A stretch of DNA of 64,000 nucleotides from the NCBI GenBank assembly GCA_002316805.1, contig DCEF01000010.1, forward strand, positions 124,001 through 188,000. Reading direction: 5' to 3'. The notes under the pieces were generated by a model, which saw only the letters and a list, made by a program, of their open reading frames with translations, was not told the DNA's origin and made no database searches. Of this stretch, positions 44,078 to 52,837 are shown piece by piece. Within the stretch, counting starts at the first letter, position 1. Every line of letters starts with the position of its first letter. A program made the position numbers and the translations under genes. Source of the stretch: Ruminococcaceae bacterium UBA1036. GTDB lineage: Bacteria > Bacillota > Clostridia > Oscillospirales > Acutalibacteraceae.

Positions 44078-44527
44078 TCACCTGACCATCTTTTTCAATT
44101 CACCGGCAATAAAGGCAGCCTTTTCCTCGGATTTCATAAGGATGAAAATGGTGTCGTCTCCGGCAATAGTCCCCACTACGTCGTCCCATGGAAAGGAATC
44201 CATCGCCGCACACACGGCATTAGCTGTGCCGGTATGGCACTTGACACATGCGATGTTCTGTGCCCAGTCTACTGAAACTGCAGAATTAATAAAAATCGAC
44301 CTGAATTTTTCAGCCGTTTCCCTTTTCTCTTCCTTTGGTTTTGCGTAGCGGTAGCGCCCGCCTGACGAAAGCATTTTTACAAGGCGCAACTCTTTTATGT
44401 CGCGTGAAACAGTTGCCTGCGTTACATCCAATCCAGCTTCACGCAGACGCTTAAGAAGTTCTTCCTGTGTATCTATAGGGTATTTTTCAATCAGCTCCAT
44501 GATTTTTTCATGGCGCTTTTTTTTCAT
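44078..44527 (-). CDS. argR: Arginine repressor ArgR
   Basis: Hexameric arginine-sensing transcription factor for arginine synthesis and breakdown genes. The N-terminal winged helix shows VTQATVSRDIKELRLVK near residues 34-50. The C-terminal oligomerisation and arginine-binding domain has the GTANAVCAAMD and VVGTIAGDDTIFI segments. Length 149 is normal. Its ATG overlaps the nadK stop by four bases. No arginine genes are in the window. Confidence 0.95.
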   Translation of the reverse strand: MKKKRHEKIMELIEKYPIDTQEELLKRLREAGLDVTQATVSRDIKELRLVKMLSSGGRYRYAKPKEEKRETAEKFRSIFINSAVSVDWAQNIACVKCHTGTANAVCAAMDSFPWDDVVGTIAGDDTIFILMKSEEKAAFIAGELKKMVR

Positions 44528-45387
44528 GTTTCATACCTCCCATCGCCAAGTTTTTGGCTTACGATATCATAAAAATTGTGGTTTTTAAGCCTTACGATTT
44601 TAGCTGTTTTCTCAGAACGGCTGAATTCTATACGTTTCTTTGGGTCTACCCTAACTGATATCTGGCCATCCATAGTTAGGTACGCTTCACTTGGAGCCCT
44701 GAAATATGTCTGCACGCTGAGCTTTGCATTCGGCTCAAAAACTACAGGCCGCGTGAGAAGTGAATGGGCACATATAGGCGAAAGCAATATGCACGCGAGC
44801 TGAGGGTCTATGATTGGCCCGCCGGCTGAAAGCGAATATGCAGTAGAGCCCGTCGGTGTTGCAAGAATAAGGCCGTCGCCGCAGTATTCGCACACTGTCT
44901 GCCCATCAAGGGCAACACGGAAATCCGGAATTGGAGCAAGCGCTCCGCGTGAAATTACAGCATCATTCAGTGCCGAGCTTGTTTTCTCCACCCCCCTCTC
45001 CGTGTAATGTACATCAAGCATCATACGCTTTTCCACATGATAGTCTCCTGTGGCAAGTTTTTCAAGCTCGTCAAACTCATCTGTTTCAAGTTCGGCAAGA
45101 AAACCGAGCCTGCCGACATTCACTCCGAGAATTGGTTTGTTGAACTCTGCAGCATGCCTTGCGTTATGGATAATTGTTCCATCACCGCCAAGTGCAATCA
45201 TCATGTCGCACGAGCGTATCATCTCGTTGAAATCGTCAAAAAACATGATATCGGGCCGGTCAAAAGCATGGCGTAGGCTGCTTTTCATAAAAATCCCCGC
45301 GCCAAAACTTTGTAGGCGCTGTATAAGGCGATCCGTATGGTGGCGAGCCTGGCTTCGGCTTAGATTTGGCAGCACAGCGATTTTCAT
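44524..45387 (-). CDS. nadK: NAD kinase
   Basis: Phosphorylates NAD to NADP. The GGDGT motif is at about residues 69-73 (MIALGGDGTIIHNA), and the second conserved region is DGLILATPTGSTAYSLSAGGPI. Length 287 is normal. It overlaps both neighbours (tlyA and argR) by four bases, so the cluster is translated as a chain. NadD, encoded at 6099-6701, acts earlier in the same cofactor pathway. Confidence 0.96.
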   Translation of the reverse strand: MKIAVLPNLSRSQARHHTDRLIQRLQSFGAGIFMKSSLRHAFDRPDIMFFDDFNEMIRSCDMMIALGGDGTIIHNARHAAEFNKPILGVNVGRLGFLAELETDEFDELEKLATGDYHVEKRMMLDVHYTERGVEKTSSALNDAVISRGALAPIPDFRVALDGQTVCEYCGDGLILATPTGSTAYSLSAGGPIIDPQLACILLSPICAHSLLTRPVVFEPNAKLSVQTYFRAPSEAYLTMDGQISVRVDPKKRIEFSRSEKTAKIVRLKNHNFYDIVSQKLGDGRYET

Positions 45388-46199
45388 GGTTTTTCACCGC
45401 CATTCAAAACACGGTGTGACTGCTCCACAAGCCCGTTGATATCCGGTACAGTACCGGAAGACGTTTTTGTTTTTCTTACATATAGCAGATATTCAATGTT
45501 GCCTTCAGGGCCTTTGACGGGTGAAAAGGTCAAGCCGAGAACCGAAAATCCATGCTGCAGAACAAAATCAATTATTTCACTTATAACTTCGGCATGCACG
45601 GTTTTGTCGCGTACTACACCTTTTTTGCCAACCTTTTCTCTCCCGGCTTCAAACTGCGGTTTAATAAGGCATACGCCCTCACCGTTCTCTTTGAGAAATT
45701 TCCATGCTACAGGCAAGACAAGCTTCAGCGAAATAAAAGCAACATCTATGCTGAAAAAATCGACTTTTTCCGGCACCTGCTCCGAAGTCACGTAGCGCAC
45801 ATTAGTACGTTCGAGATTTACAACACGCGGGTCTGTCCGCAGTTTCCATGCAAGCTGACCGTAGCCGACATCAATAGAATAGACTTTCACTGCGCCATTC
45901 TGCAGCATGCAGTCAGTAAAACCACCGGTAGAAGCACCTATATCCATAGCAATTTTGTCGTGCAGATCAATCGAAAAAGTTTTCAGTGCTTTTTCAAGTT
46001 TTAGTCCTCCACGGCTTACATACGGGAGTGTCTTTCCCCTGATTTCTATTTTTACTGACTCAGGCAGCATTGTGCCAGGCTTATCTTCTTTCTGGCCATC
46101 AACATAAACATTACCCATCATTACGGCAATTTTTGCTTTTTCTCTGCTTTCTGTGAGTCCGTGCTCATAAATCAAGCAATCAAGTCTTTTTTTTGTCAT
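45384..46199 (-). CDS. tlyA: TlyA family rRNA 2'-O-methyltransferase
   Basis: S4-domain plus FtsJ-like methyltransferase; the mycobacterial homologue methylates 16S C1409 and 23S C1920, which affects capreomycin binding. The N-terminal S4 RNA-binding domain (RLDCLIYEHGL, residues 4-14 onward) is followed by the SAM motif DIGASTGGFTDCMLQ near residue 85. Length 271 is normal. Its start overlaps the dxs end by 20 bases. The exact targets here are inferred from the family. Confidence 0.92.
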   Translation of the reverse strand: MTKKRLDCLIYEHGLTESREKAKIAVMMGNVYVDGQKEDKPGTMLPESVKIEIRGKTLPYVSRGGLKLEKALKTFSIDLHDKIAMDIGASTGGFTDCMLQNGAVKVYSIDVGYGQLAWKLRTDPRVVNLERTNVRYVTSEQVPEKVDFFSIDVAFISLKLVLPVAWKFLKENGEGVCLIKPQFEAGREKVGKKGVVRDKTVHAEVISEIIDFVLQHGFSVLGLTFSPVKGPEGNIEYLLYVRKTKTSSGTVPDINGLVEQSHRVLNGGEKP

Positions 46200-48054
46200 T
46201 TTCTGCGCACCCCGCCAAAATCATTTGTACCATTCCGTTGTCGTCAAGGCCAAGAGATGCCAATCCTTCCCCCATAGTCTGCTGCGGCACGAATCCATTT
46301 ACTCCACGCAGATAAAATTTCCCAGAAAATTCCTCCTGGCTGAGAAGGTAGCAAAAATGTTCGCCAATCCCTCCATGGGTAATTCCTTCTTCAAAGAAAA
46401 AGATCATATCTGCAGCAGCAGCACGTTTTACGGCCCTGCTGTCAACCGGGCAGATCCTGTTAAGTTTTATTATTAATACGGAAATATTTTTCTGTTTGAG
46501 CCGCGAGCAGGCCAAACATGCGAATGAAAAAAGCCTGCCATAAGTAACGAGCACAATTTTTGCCTTTATGTCACCGTAGCAGTCGAACGGTTCTCCCTGC
46601 GGCTGAAAATCATATGGCCTGAAGAGCTGCCCCCCGCGAGGGTAGCGTACTGCGGCAATTCCATTGCTCTCATAAAGCGCCATGCGCAGGCACATCTTAA
46701 GCTCATCATAGTAAGCTGGGGCGTAAACGGCAATACCCGGAATCGTACTAAGATATGCAGCATCAAAAATGCCCTGATGTGTCTGACCGTCTTCACCGAC
46801 TATGCCCGCATGGTCAACAGCCAAAACGACTTTGACTTTCTGCAGTGAGATATCATGTATAATCTGGTCATATCCACGCTGAAGAAAAGAAGAGTAAACT
46901 GCAAAAACAGGGAGCATGCCGCCCGTAGCAAGGCCTCCACAAAAAGTGAGTGCATGCTCTTCCGCAATTCCTATATCAAAAAAGCGTTTTGAAAATTTTT
47001 CTGCAAACTCCGTAAGGCCCGTACCTGATTTCATAGCTGCTGTAATACCGCATATGCGCTGATCTTTTTCCGCAAACTCGCAGAGAAAGCGGCCAAAAGA
47101 AGATGAAAAGCTTGTGCCTGACGATAAAGCCTTGCCCGTCTTTATATCAAATTTAGAAACGCCGTGGAACGCATCCGGGTTATGTTCTGCAAAAGGGTAT
47201 CCTCTTCCCTTTTGGGTGATTACATGCAGCAGTACTGGATGCTCAATGCTCTTTACGTTTGTAAATACCTCAATCAGTTTGTCCACGTCATGGCCGTCAA
47301 ACGGGCCGTAATAGTAAAAGCCCATGTCTTCAAAAATTGTACTGTTGTACATAAGCTGCTTCATCACAGCCTTTGTGCGGGTAAGTGCGTGATGCATTGG
47401 CTTTCCTATCCCAGGTATCTGGTCAAGCACCTTTTCCACATTCCCTTTAATGCGGAAATATGACGGCTCTGTACGTATCTTTGCAAGGTAGCGTGCCATG
47501 GAACCGACATTGCGCGAAATAGACATTTTATTGTCATTTAAAACAACGATAAAATTTTTTTTAAACCGGCCGGCGTTGTTCAAGCCCTCATACGCAAGGC
47601 CGCCGGTCAAGGCACCGTCGCCTATTACTGCGACTACATAACCATCTTCACCTGCCAGATCCTTAGCTTCAGCAAGCCCTAAAGCAGATGAAATTGATGT
47701 GCTGCTGTGGCCGCTTGTAAACGGATCGTAAGGACTCTCCTCCCTGTTTGGAAAACCGGAAAGGCCGTTTTTTTTTCGGATGGTAGAAATGCGACCCCCA
47801 CGTCCCGTCAGCATCTTATGGGTATACGACTGATGGCCTACGTCCCACACGATCCTATCTTTTTCGGAATTAAAAACGCGGTGGAGCGCAACCGTCAGCT
47901 CAACCACTCCAAGGTTCGAGGCAAGGTGTCCACCGTTGGAAGCCACCGTCCTTATAATGCGGACTCTAATTTCAGAGCAAAGTTCCTTCAGCTGCCCCGA
48001 TGACAGCTTTTTTAAATCTTTTGGAGAATGTATCGTATCCAAAAGGCCTTTCAT
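46180..48054 (-). CDS. dxs: 1-deoxy-D-xylulose-5-phosphate synthase
   Basis: First enzyme of the methylerythritol phosphate route to isoprenoids: joins pyruvate and glyceraldehyde 3-phosphate with thiamine diphosphate. The ThDP motif GDGALTGGLAYEGLNNAG is near residue 150, and GHQSYTHKMLTGR and DIGIAEEHALTFCGGLA are family features. I set the start at ATG 48054 (624 residues), seven bases after AAGG; the frame extends 12 codons upstream without support. It follows folD by 13 bases. The xseA, xseB and ispA genes that commonly stand between folD and dxs are absent. Confidence 0.95.
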   Translation of the reverse strand: MKGLLDTIHSPKDLKKLSSGQLKELCSEIRVRIIRTVASNGGHLASNLGVVELTVALHRVFNSEKDRIVWDVGHQSYTHKMLTGRGGRISTIRKKNGLSGFPNREESPYDPFTSGHSSTSISSALGLAEAKDLAGEDGYVVAVIGDGALTGGLAYEGLNNAGRFKKNFIVVLNDNKMSISRNVGSMARYLAKIRTEPSYFRIKGNVEKVLDQIPGIGKPMHHALTRTKAVMKQLMYNSTIFEDMGFYYYGPFDGHDVDKLIEVFTNVKSIEHPVLLHVITQKGRGYPFAEHNPDAFHGVSKFDIKTGKALSSGTSFSSSFGRFLCEFAEKDQRICGITAAMKSGTGLTEFAEKFSKRFFDIGIAEEHALTFCGGLATGGMLPVFAVYSSFLQRGYDQIIHDISLQKVKVVLAVDHAGIVGEDGQTHQGIFDAAYLSTIPGIAVYAPAYYDELKMCLRMALYESNGIAAVRYPRGGQLFRPYDFQPQGEPFDCYGDIKAKIVLVTYGRLFSFACLACSRLKQKNISVLIIKLNRICPVDSRAVKRAAAADMIFFFEEGITHGGIGEHFCYLLSQEEFSGKFYLRGVNGFVPQQTMGEGLASLGLDDNGMVQMILAGCAENDKKKT

Positions 48055-48067
48055 CCCAACACCTTCG

Positions 48068-48931
48068 TCATTTGAGTACAGGGATTCCATTCTGGAGCTT
48101 TGCAGCAGTTACAGTGTTTTTAAGCAGCATTGCAATGGTCATTGGGCCAACTCCACCCGGCACTGGTGTGATGTATGAAGCTTTTTGCTGTACCTTTTCA
48201 AAGTCTACGTCACCGCAAAGCTTTCCGTTGCTGCTGCGGTTCATGCCAACATCTATCACAACAGCACCTGGCTTGACCATATCTTCAGTAATGAATTTAG
48301 GTTTTCCGACTGCAGAAACGAGAATATCAGCCTGCACACAATAATATTTTAGATTTTGTGTTTTAATATGGCAGATGGTTACGGTGCCGTTCGCATTTAG
48401 AAACAGCATTGCCATCGGCTTGCCAACTATGTTGCTCCTGCCAACTACTACGCAGTGCTTTCCTTCTATTGAAATGGATTCACGGTGAAGCATCTCCATA
48501 ATTCCAGCAGGTGTGCATGGGGTAAACCTGGGATTCCCAATTGAGATTCTCCCCACATTGCTCGGGTGGAATGCGTCTACGTCTTTCATAGGGTCTATTG
48601 TCTCAATAACAGCATCTTCATTAAGGCTGTTTGGCAGAGGCAGCTGGACGAGTATCCCGTTTATCTCTTTCTTGCGGTTCAGCCGTGACACAAGCTCCAG
48701 CAGTTCTTCCTGCTTTGCGGTCTCCGGCAGAGTATACTCCTCCGAATAAATTCCCGTTGCGGCACATGCTTTTTTCTTGTTGTTTACATATATACGTGAA
48801 GCTGGGTCATTTCCGACAAGCACAACTGCAAGGCCCGGTATGATTCCGCGTTTTTTAAGTTTCCGCGCCTCCACGGCAACCTCTGCCTTTACTTCTGCGG
48901 AAATGGCTTTACCATTGATAATCTTCGACAT
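48068..48931 (-). CDS. folD: Methylenetetrahydrofolate dehydrogenase/cyclohydrolase FolD
   Basis: Bifunctional enzyme interconverting methylene-, methenyl- and formyl-tetrahydrofolate. YVNNKKKACAATGI contains the catalytic lysine; QLPLPNSLNE, GRSNIVGKPMA and TPVPGGVGPMTIAML are the family signatures. I chose ATG 48931 (287 residues, MSKIINGK) because it gives the normal N-terminus; ATG 48940 is also possible and the SD (AAGGATGG) does not decide between them. The further upstream frame is not conserved in style. It is 95 bases after lgt. Confidence 0.95.
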   Translation of the reverse strand: MSKIINGKAISAEVKAEVAVEARKLKKRGIIPGLAVVLVGNDPASRIYVNNKKKACAATGIYSEEYTLPETAKQEELLELVSRLNRKKEINGILVQLPLPNSLNEDAVIETIDPMKDVDAFHPSNVGRISIGNPRFTPCTPAGIMEMLHRESISIEGKHCVVVGRSNIVGKPMAMLFLNANGTVTICHIKTQNLKYYCVQADILVSAVGKPKFITEDMVKPGAVVIDVGMNRSSNGKLCGDVDFEKVQQKASYITPVPGGVGPMTIAMLLKNTVTAAKLQNGIPVLK

Positions 48932-49026
48932 ACATGCCATCCATCCTTTCTTGCAGCAGACCCGGTCAAGCGCAATAAGCCAACCCGGCCCAAAAACCGC
49001 CATACCATACCCAAAATTTATTTATC

Positions 49027-50073
49027 TTATTTTTCCGGCCTTTCTTCATCTTTTTCATGGCCGCTCTTTTCAGCCTGTGCTGCAATACCTGCGCTGTTTT
49101 CATCTTTTTGGACGGAATCACCGGCAAGAACTTTTGCGGCGTCCTCCTTATTTTCGAATATTGTGCTTGTTCCATCGTCCACTTCTTCAGCACTTTCTTC
49201 TTTTTTCGGTGCCTGCTCCACTTCGTCAGCAATCGAGTTGAGCTCCATTATCTTTGGTGAGCCACACCCTGTCAGTACTGTCCTGTTGCGGAACACAATA
49301 AGTAAGATGACCGAAACTATAACAGCAGCAGCCGCTATGACCTGAGAAACACGTAGCGGGATATATGGCGTAACAAGGCTGTCTGTGCGCAGGCCTTCCA
49401 CCCAGAAGCGCTCAAAGCCGTACCAGAGGCTGTAAAGAAGGAAGACCTGCCCGTCATACCTTCTGAATTTGCGACTGAATATGTGAAGCAGTATAAATCC
49501 AAGCAGGCACCAGGTCGACTCATATAGGAAGCATGGGTGGACACCCGTAGATGAAACTGAAACTGTGTTTTCACTTACCATGCGCCACGGCAGTGTAGTG
49601 CCTACGCCAAATGCTTCCTGATTGACGAAATTGCCCCAGCGGCCAACGCTTTGCCCAATCAAAAAGCCAAGAGAAGCAAGGTCGAACATAGCCGGTATAC
49701 TTATTTTTCTGTGCTTTGCCATAAGCGCACCGCAGAGCAGGCCGCCTATGATGCCGCCGTAAATGCCAAGGCCGCCTTCCCATATATAGAAAGCACTCAT
49801 CGGATTGCTCCTGTACTGGCTGCTGGCATCAAACAGCACATAATAGAGCCGTGCGCCAATTACGCCGCCAATCATGCCGACAATCACACAATCGATAAAT
49901 TTATCTTCATCTACATGGAAATGCTTGCAGCTCTTCACCGTATACAACAGTGCGAGGAGGAAGCCCACCGCAATGATGATGCCGTACCAGGCAAAAGCGT
50001 GCCCGCCTACAGTAAATGCCGTAGGATTTACAGTTATATTGATTCCAAGGCCCGGAAATTCAACATGATACAT
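49027..50073 (-). CDS. lgt: Prolipoprotein diacylglyceryl transferase, with acidic C-terminal extension
   Basis: Membrane enzyme that attaches diacylglycerol to the lipobox cysteine of prolipoproteins. Seven or so hydrophobic helices are visible. The signature GRWGNFVNQEAFG is near residue 140, with GARLYYV and the GGLGIYGGIIGG segment also present. About 80 residues after the last helix (from near residue 268) form a hydrophilic tail rich in Glu, Lys and Ala, not part of the catalytic core. The start is uncertain: ATG 50073 (348 residues) or GTG 50085, which abuts the GAGAAG SD. Confidence 0.93.
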   Translation of the reverse strand: MYHVEFPGLGINITVNPTAFTVGGHAFAWYGIIIAVGFLLALLYTVKSCKHFHVDEDKFIDCVIVGMIGGVIGARLYYVLFDASSQYRSNPMSAFYIWEGGLGIYGGIIGGLLCGALMAKHRKISIPAMFDLASLGFLIGQSVGRWGNFVNQEAFGVGTTLPWRMVSENTVSVSSTGVHPCFLYESTWCLLGFILLHIFSRKFRRYDGQVFLLYSLWYGFERFWVEGLRTDSLVTPYIPLRVSQVIAAAAVIVSVILLIVFRNRTVLTGCGSPKIMELNSIADEVEQAPKKEESAEEVDDGTSTIFENKEDAAKVLAGDSVQKDENSAGIAAQAEKSGHEKDEERPEK

Positions 50074-50115
50074 ACGTATTTTCACTTCTCTACTTTGAAT
50101 TTTATGTTTAAAACT

Positions 50116-51396
50116 TCAGCTTTCCGGCCTTACAATGGAAATTGCAGACGTTTCAGGCCTAAGCTGAGTCTTAAGCCGTGCCATAACAGAATCTGCGTCG
50201 GCTTCCGCCACAGCGTCGATATAAGAAAACAACTCCCGCCCCGCAAATGCAAACGAAATTATGGAATTTGCAATATTGCTTACACTGTTCAGCGCGGCGA
50301 TGCTGCTTCCGTAAATCATGTTTTTCGCGCAGTCAAATGCTTTACGGCTTATTCCATCCCTGCGCAGTTTCACTATTTCCTGGTTTATGCGCTCTGCAAC
50401 AGCATCAGGGTCGCGCGATTCACCTGAAAAAATCACAGATGCAAAGCCCGGGCCTTCAAAATACTGCTGGCCAAACGACGCTTCGTTTATGATCCCGTCA
50501 TCGAGCAGGCTGCGGTAAAGCGGTGACGCCGGCGAAGCAAGGGCTTTCAGAAGGATATCAGTTTCAGCAAGCTCTTTAGAAGATGCCCTGCCGCCGCTGA
50601 CAGGCTCTTTAAAACCGAGCTCAAAAATTGGCAGCGAAACAGGCAGCTTTTCTTCCGAGCGGGTACGGGCAACACTCTCAGGCTCCGGTGCAAAAATTCT
50701 CTCAACAGAAACAGGCTTCGAAGGTTTCAGCATTTTGTCGCATATTGAAAGCACGCGGTCTGTGTCAAAATTCCCAGCAATGCACAGCGCCATATTATTT
50801 AGGTTATAGAAAGTATTGTAGCATTTATAAAGCAGCTCAGGCGTGATTTTCGCTATGCTTTCGGTCGTTCCCGCAATATCGATCTTAACCGGGTGAGTAT
50901 GGTAAAGGTTGCCAAGCAGGTCAAACATCACACGCCACTGGGGATCGTCGTCATACATCCGTATTTCCTGCCCTATAATGCCCTGCTCTTTTTTTACCGT
51001 CTTATCGGTAAAGTAAGGTGACTGCACAAAATCAAGTAGTATTTCAAGTGAATCGTAGAAATGGCTTGTACATGAAAACAGGTAACATGTCATGTCGAAA
51101 GACGTGTAGGCATTCGCGCATGCGCCAGTTTTTGCATAGCGCACAAAAGCATCGCCGTCTGCGCTTTCAAAAAGCTTGTGCTCGAGGTAATGGGCAATGC
51201 CGTTTGGCACCGTCTGCGGCTCTGTCTCATCAGACCTGCGAAAACAGTTGTCTATTGAACCGTATTTCGTGCCGAATATGGCAAATGTGGAGCTGCTCTT
51301 CTTAGGGTAAAGATAAATTTTCAGGCCGGAAGGATGGTTTACTGTATAGTATAAATCATCTGTGCGGGCGCTTTTGATTTTCTCTATTTCACTCAT
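50116..51396 (-). CDS. M16 family zinc peptidase, YmfH-like
   Basis: Processing-peptidase-like protein with the inverted zinc motif HYLEH near residue 69 (HxxEH) and a downstream glutamate expected to complete the site. The layout is two homologous M16 halves in 426 residues. It overlaps the upstream M16 gene by four bases (ATGA); such YmfF/YmfH pairs are common in Firmicutes and probably form a catalytic/non-catalytic heterodimer. No signal peptide is seen, so it is cytoplasmic. The substrate is unknown. Confidence 0.9.
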   Translation of the reverse strand: MSEIEKIKSARTDDLYYTVNHPSGLKIYLYPKKSSSTFAIFGTKYGSIDNCFRRSDETEPQTVPNGIAHYLEHKLFESADGDAFVRYAKTGACANAYTSFDMTCYLFSCTSHFYDSLEILLDFVQSPYFTDKTVKKEQGIIGQEIRMYDDDPQWRVMFDLLGNLYHTHPVKIDIAGTTESIAKITPELLYKCYNTFYNLNNMALCIAGNFDTDRVLSICDKMLKPSKPVSVERIFAPEPESVARTRSEEKLPVSLPIFELGFKEPVSGGRASSKELAETDILLKALASPASPLYRSLLDDGIINEASFGQQYFEGPGFASVIFSGESRDPDAVAERINQEIVKLRRDGISRKAFDCAKNMIYGSSIAALNSVSNIANSIISFAFAGRELFSYIDAVAEADADSVMARLKTQLRPETSAISIVRPES

Positions 51397-52676
51397 TTGA
51401 ATTTCCCCCGTTCCCCCGTAAGGCGGTAAACTGTGTCGAGCTCAACTTTCTGCGCCGCTTCCGTAATCTGGCTGCGCGTCACGCCGTTTATCGTCTCAGC
51501 TTCATGTTCAGGCGTGCAGAGCGGATCCGAAAATGTCTTTGAAAGGTACCACCCTTCGAGAGCCTCAAGGGAATCAGAAACAGTGTGGTAAAGGTTGCAA
51601 AGGCTCAGCTTTGCCTCATCAATTTCTTCGTCTGTGAATTTTCCATGTTTCATGTCATCAAGCTGTGCAATTATTTCATCTTTTGCACGGCCTATATTTT
51701 TCTTTTCAACACCACTCTGGACAAACATAATACCCTTTATGGGGTTAAATGAAGAGCTGCAGTAATAGCACAGACTCATCTTTTCCCTTACATTCAAAAA
51801 AAGTTTGGAGTTAGGCGACCCGCCGTACATTGCGCTCATCAGCTTAACAGCAGGGACGGCTTTTTCAGGCTCCGCACATCCTGTGCGAAACCCCATCACA
51901 AGCTTAGACTGGACAACGTCCATTTTTTCCGTAATGTCCTTAGTTTCCCCCGCCTTTCTTACAACACAGCCTTTGTAGTTTCCAATATTTGCCCTTCCAT
52001 GTTTTGCAAAAGCATCTGAAAAGCTGTGGAAAACAGGTTCGGGGTTGCAGTTGCCTAAAACCATTATTTCAGCAGGTGCGCTTTGAAGCATATACTCCCA
52101 TGCAGCGGTCAAATCGCTGCGCTTTAAATTTTTGATTTCTTCTTTTGTTCCGAGCCTGCTCAGGCCGTATGGCTCTTTCGAGCACATTATTTCCTGGCAG
52201 CGGCGGAACGCATATATCTGCTTGTCATTAAATTCGGAATCGAGCGTCTCCATAAGCTGGCGCTTTTCCTGCTCAAACCCTTCTTCTGGGAAAAGCCTGT
52301 CTGACATTTGCGGATCAAATACAACATCACATAGAAGGCGTGAAAGTTCCTCCGACATTTTTTCGCCGTGTAGGGCATAGCGGTCGGCAAGGCCGCTAAC
52401 AAAAATTGAAAGCATCTGCACATCGCCGAGCTTTTGGATATCGGCATCAAGTTCGGCTCCGTAAAGTTCAGCCAGATGCTCATTCAGCTTTGTGAAATCA
52501 GGATATTTTTTGCATGAACGCGTAAGCAGAAAAGGCAACAATGCATTTTTTGCTGCAGTCTCTTTTTTAAGCGGAAGTAAAAAATTTATTGAAATACGTG
52601 CCGTTTTAAAACGGCTGTCACGGATACTGCGAAAATTAATACCACTGCATACTGAGCGTTTTTGGACTTCTTCCAT
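51393..52676 (-). CDS. M16 family protein without zinc motif, YmfF-like
   Basis: Partner subunit of the preceding M16 peptidase. It aligns in style with M16 proteins (LLTRSCKKYPDFTKLNEHLAELYGAEL, GGSPNSKLFLNVREKMSLCYY) but lacks HxxEH, so it should not bind catalytic zinc. The region after NEHLAELYGA is where the site would be. The 427-residue length matches its partner. The start ATG 52676 has only a distant SD (GGGGAG, 13 bases). It leads a two-gene operon from an extended -10 promoter. Confidence 0.88.
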   Translation of the reverse strand: MEEVQKRSVCSGINFRSIRDSRFKTARISINFLLPLKKETAAKNALLPFLLTRSCKKYPDFTKLNEHLAELYGAELDADIQKLGDVQMLSIFVSGLADRYALHGEKMSEELSRLLCDVVFDPQMSDRLFPEEGFEQEKRQLMETLDSEFNDKQIYAFRRCQEIMCSKEPYGLSRLGTKEEIKNLKRSDLTAAWEYMLQSAPAEIMVLGNCNPEPVFHSFSDAFAKHGRANIGNYKGCVVRKAGETKDITEKMDVVQSKLVMGFRTGCAEPEKAVPAVKLMSAMYGGSPNSKLFLNVREKMSLCYYCSSSFNPIKGIMFVQSGVEKKNIGRAKDEIIAQLDDMKHGKFTDEEIDEAKLSLCNLYHTVSDSLEALEGWYLSKTFSDPLCTPEHEAETINGVTRSQITEAAQKVELDTVYRLTGERGKFK

Positions 52677-52719
52677 TTACAAAATTCATCTCCCCACAGA
52701 TTTGCTGTACGCTTAATTA

Positions 52720-52728
52720 ATTATAACA
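52720..52728 (-). promoter_or_regulatory. Extended -10 promoter of the M16 operon
   Basis: TGTTATAAT (52728 to 52720) on the minus strand, about 45 bases ahead of the YmfF-like gene; no clear -35. Confidence 0.55.
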
Positions 52729-52794
52729 CACTTAGTAACTGTAGAAAAGGACAGAGTTGCTTTTGCCGAAAAATCATTGTCTGCTGTTAAAGTA

Positions 52795-52825
52795 TAAAAA
52801 ACGGGGAGCGGGCCTACCGCTCCCC
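52795..52825 (-). terminator. Terminator after metY
   Basis: Perfect 9-bp stem GGGGAGCGG with CCGCTCCCC (52803-52811, 52817-52825), followed on the minus strand by GTTTTTTATA. It starts 13 bases after the metY stop. Confidence 0.9.
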
Positions 52826-52837
52826 TTATGTCATGCT

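Noticed and set aside
51393..52676. Pseudogene status for the M16 protein lacking HxxEH
   Set aside because: Full length, coupled to its partner, and loss of the motif is normal for the YmfF-like subunit.
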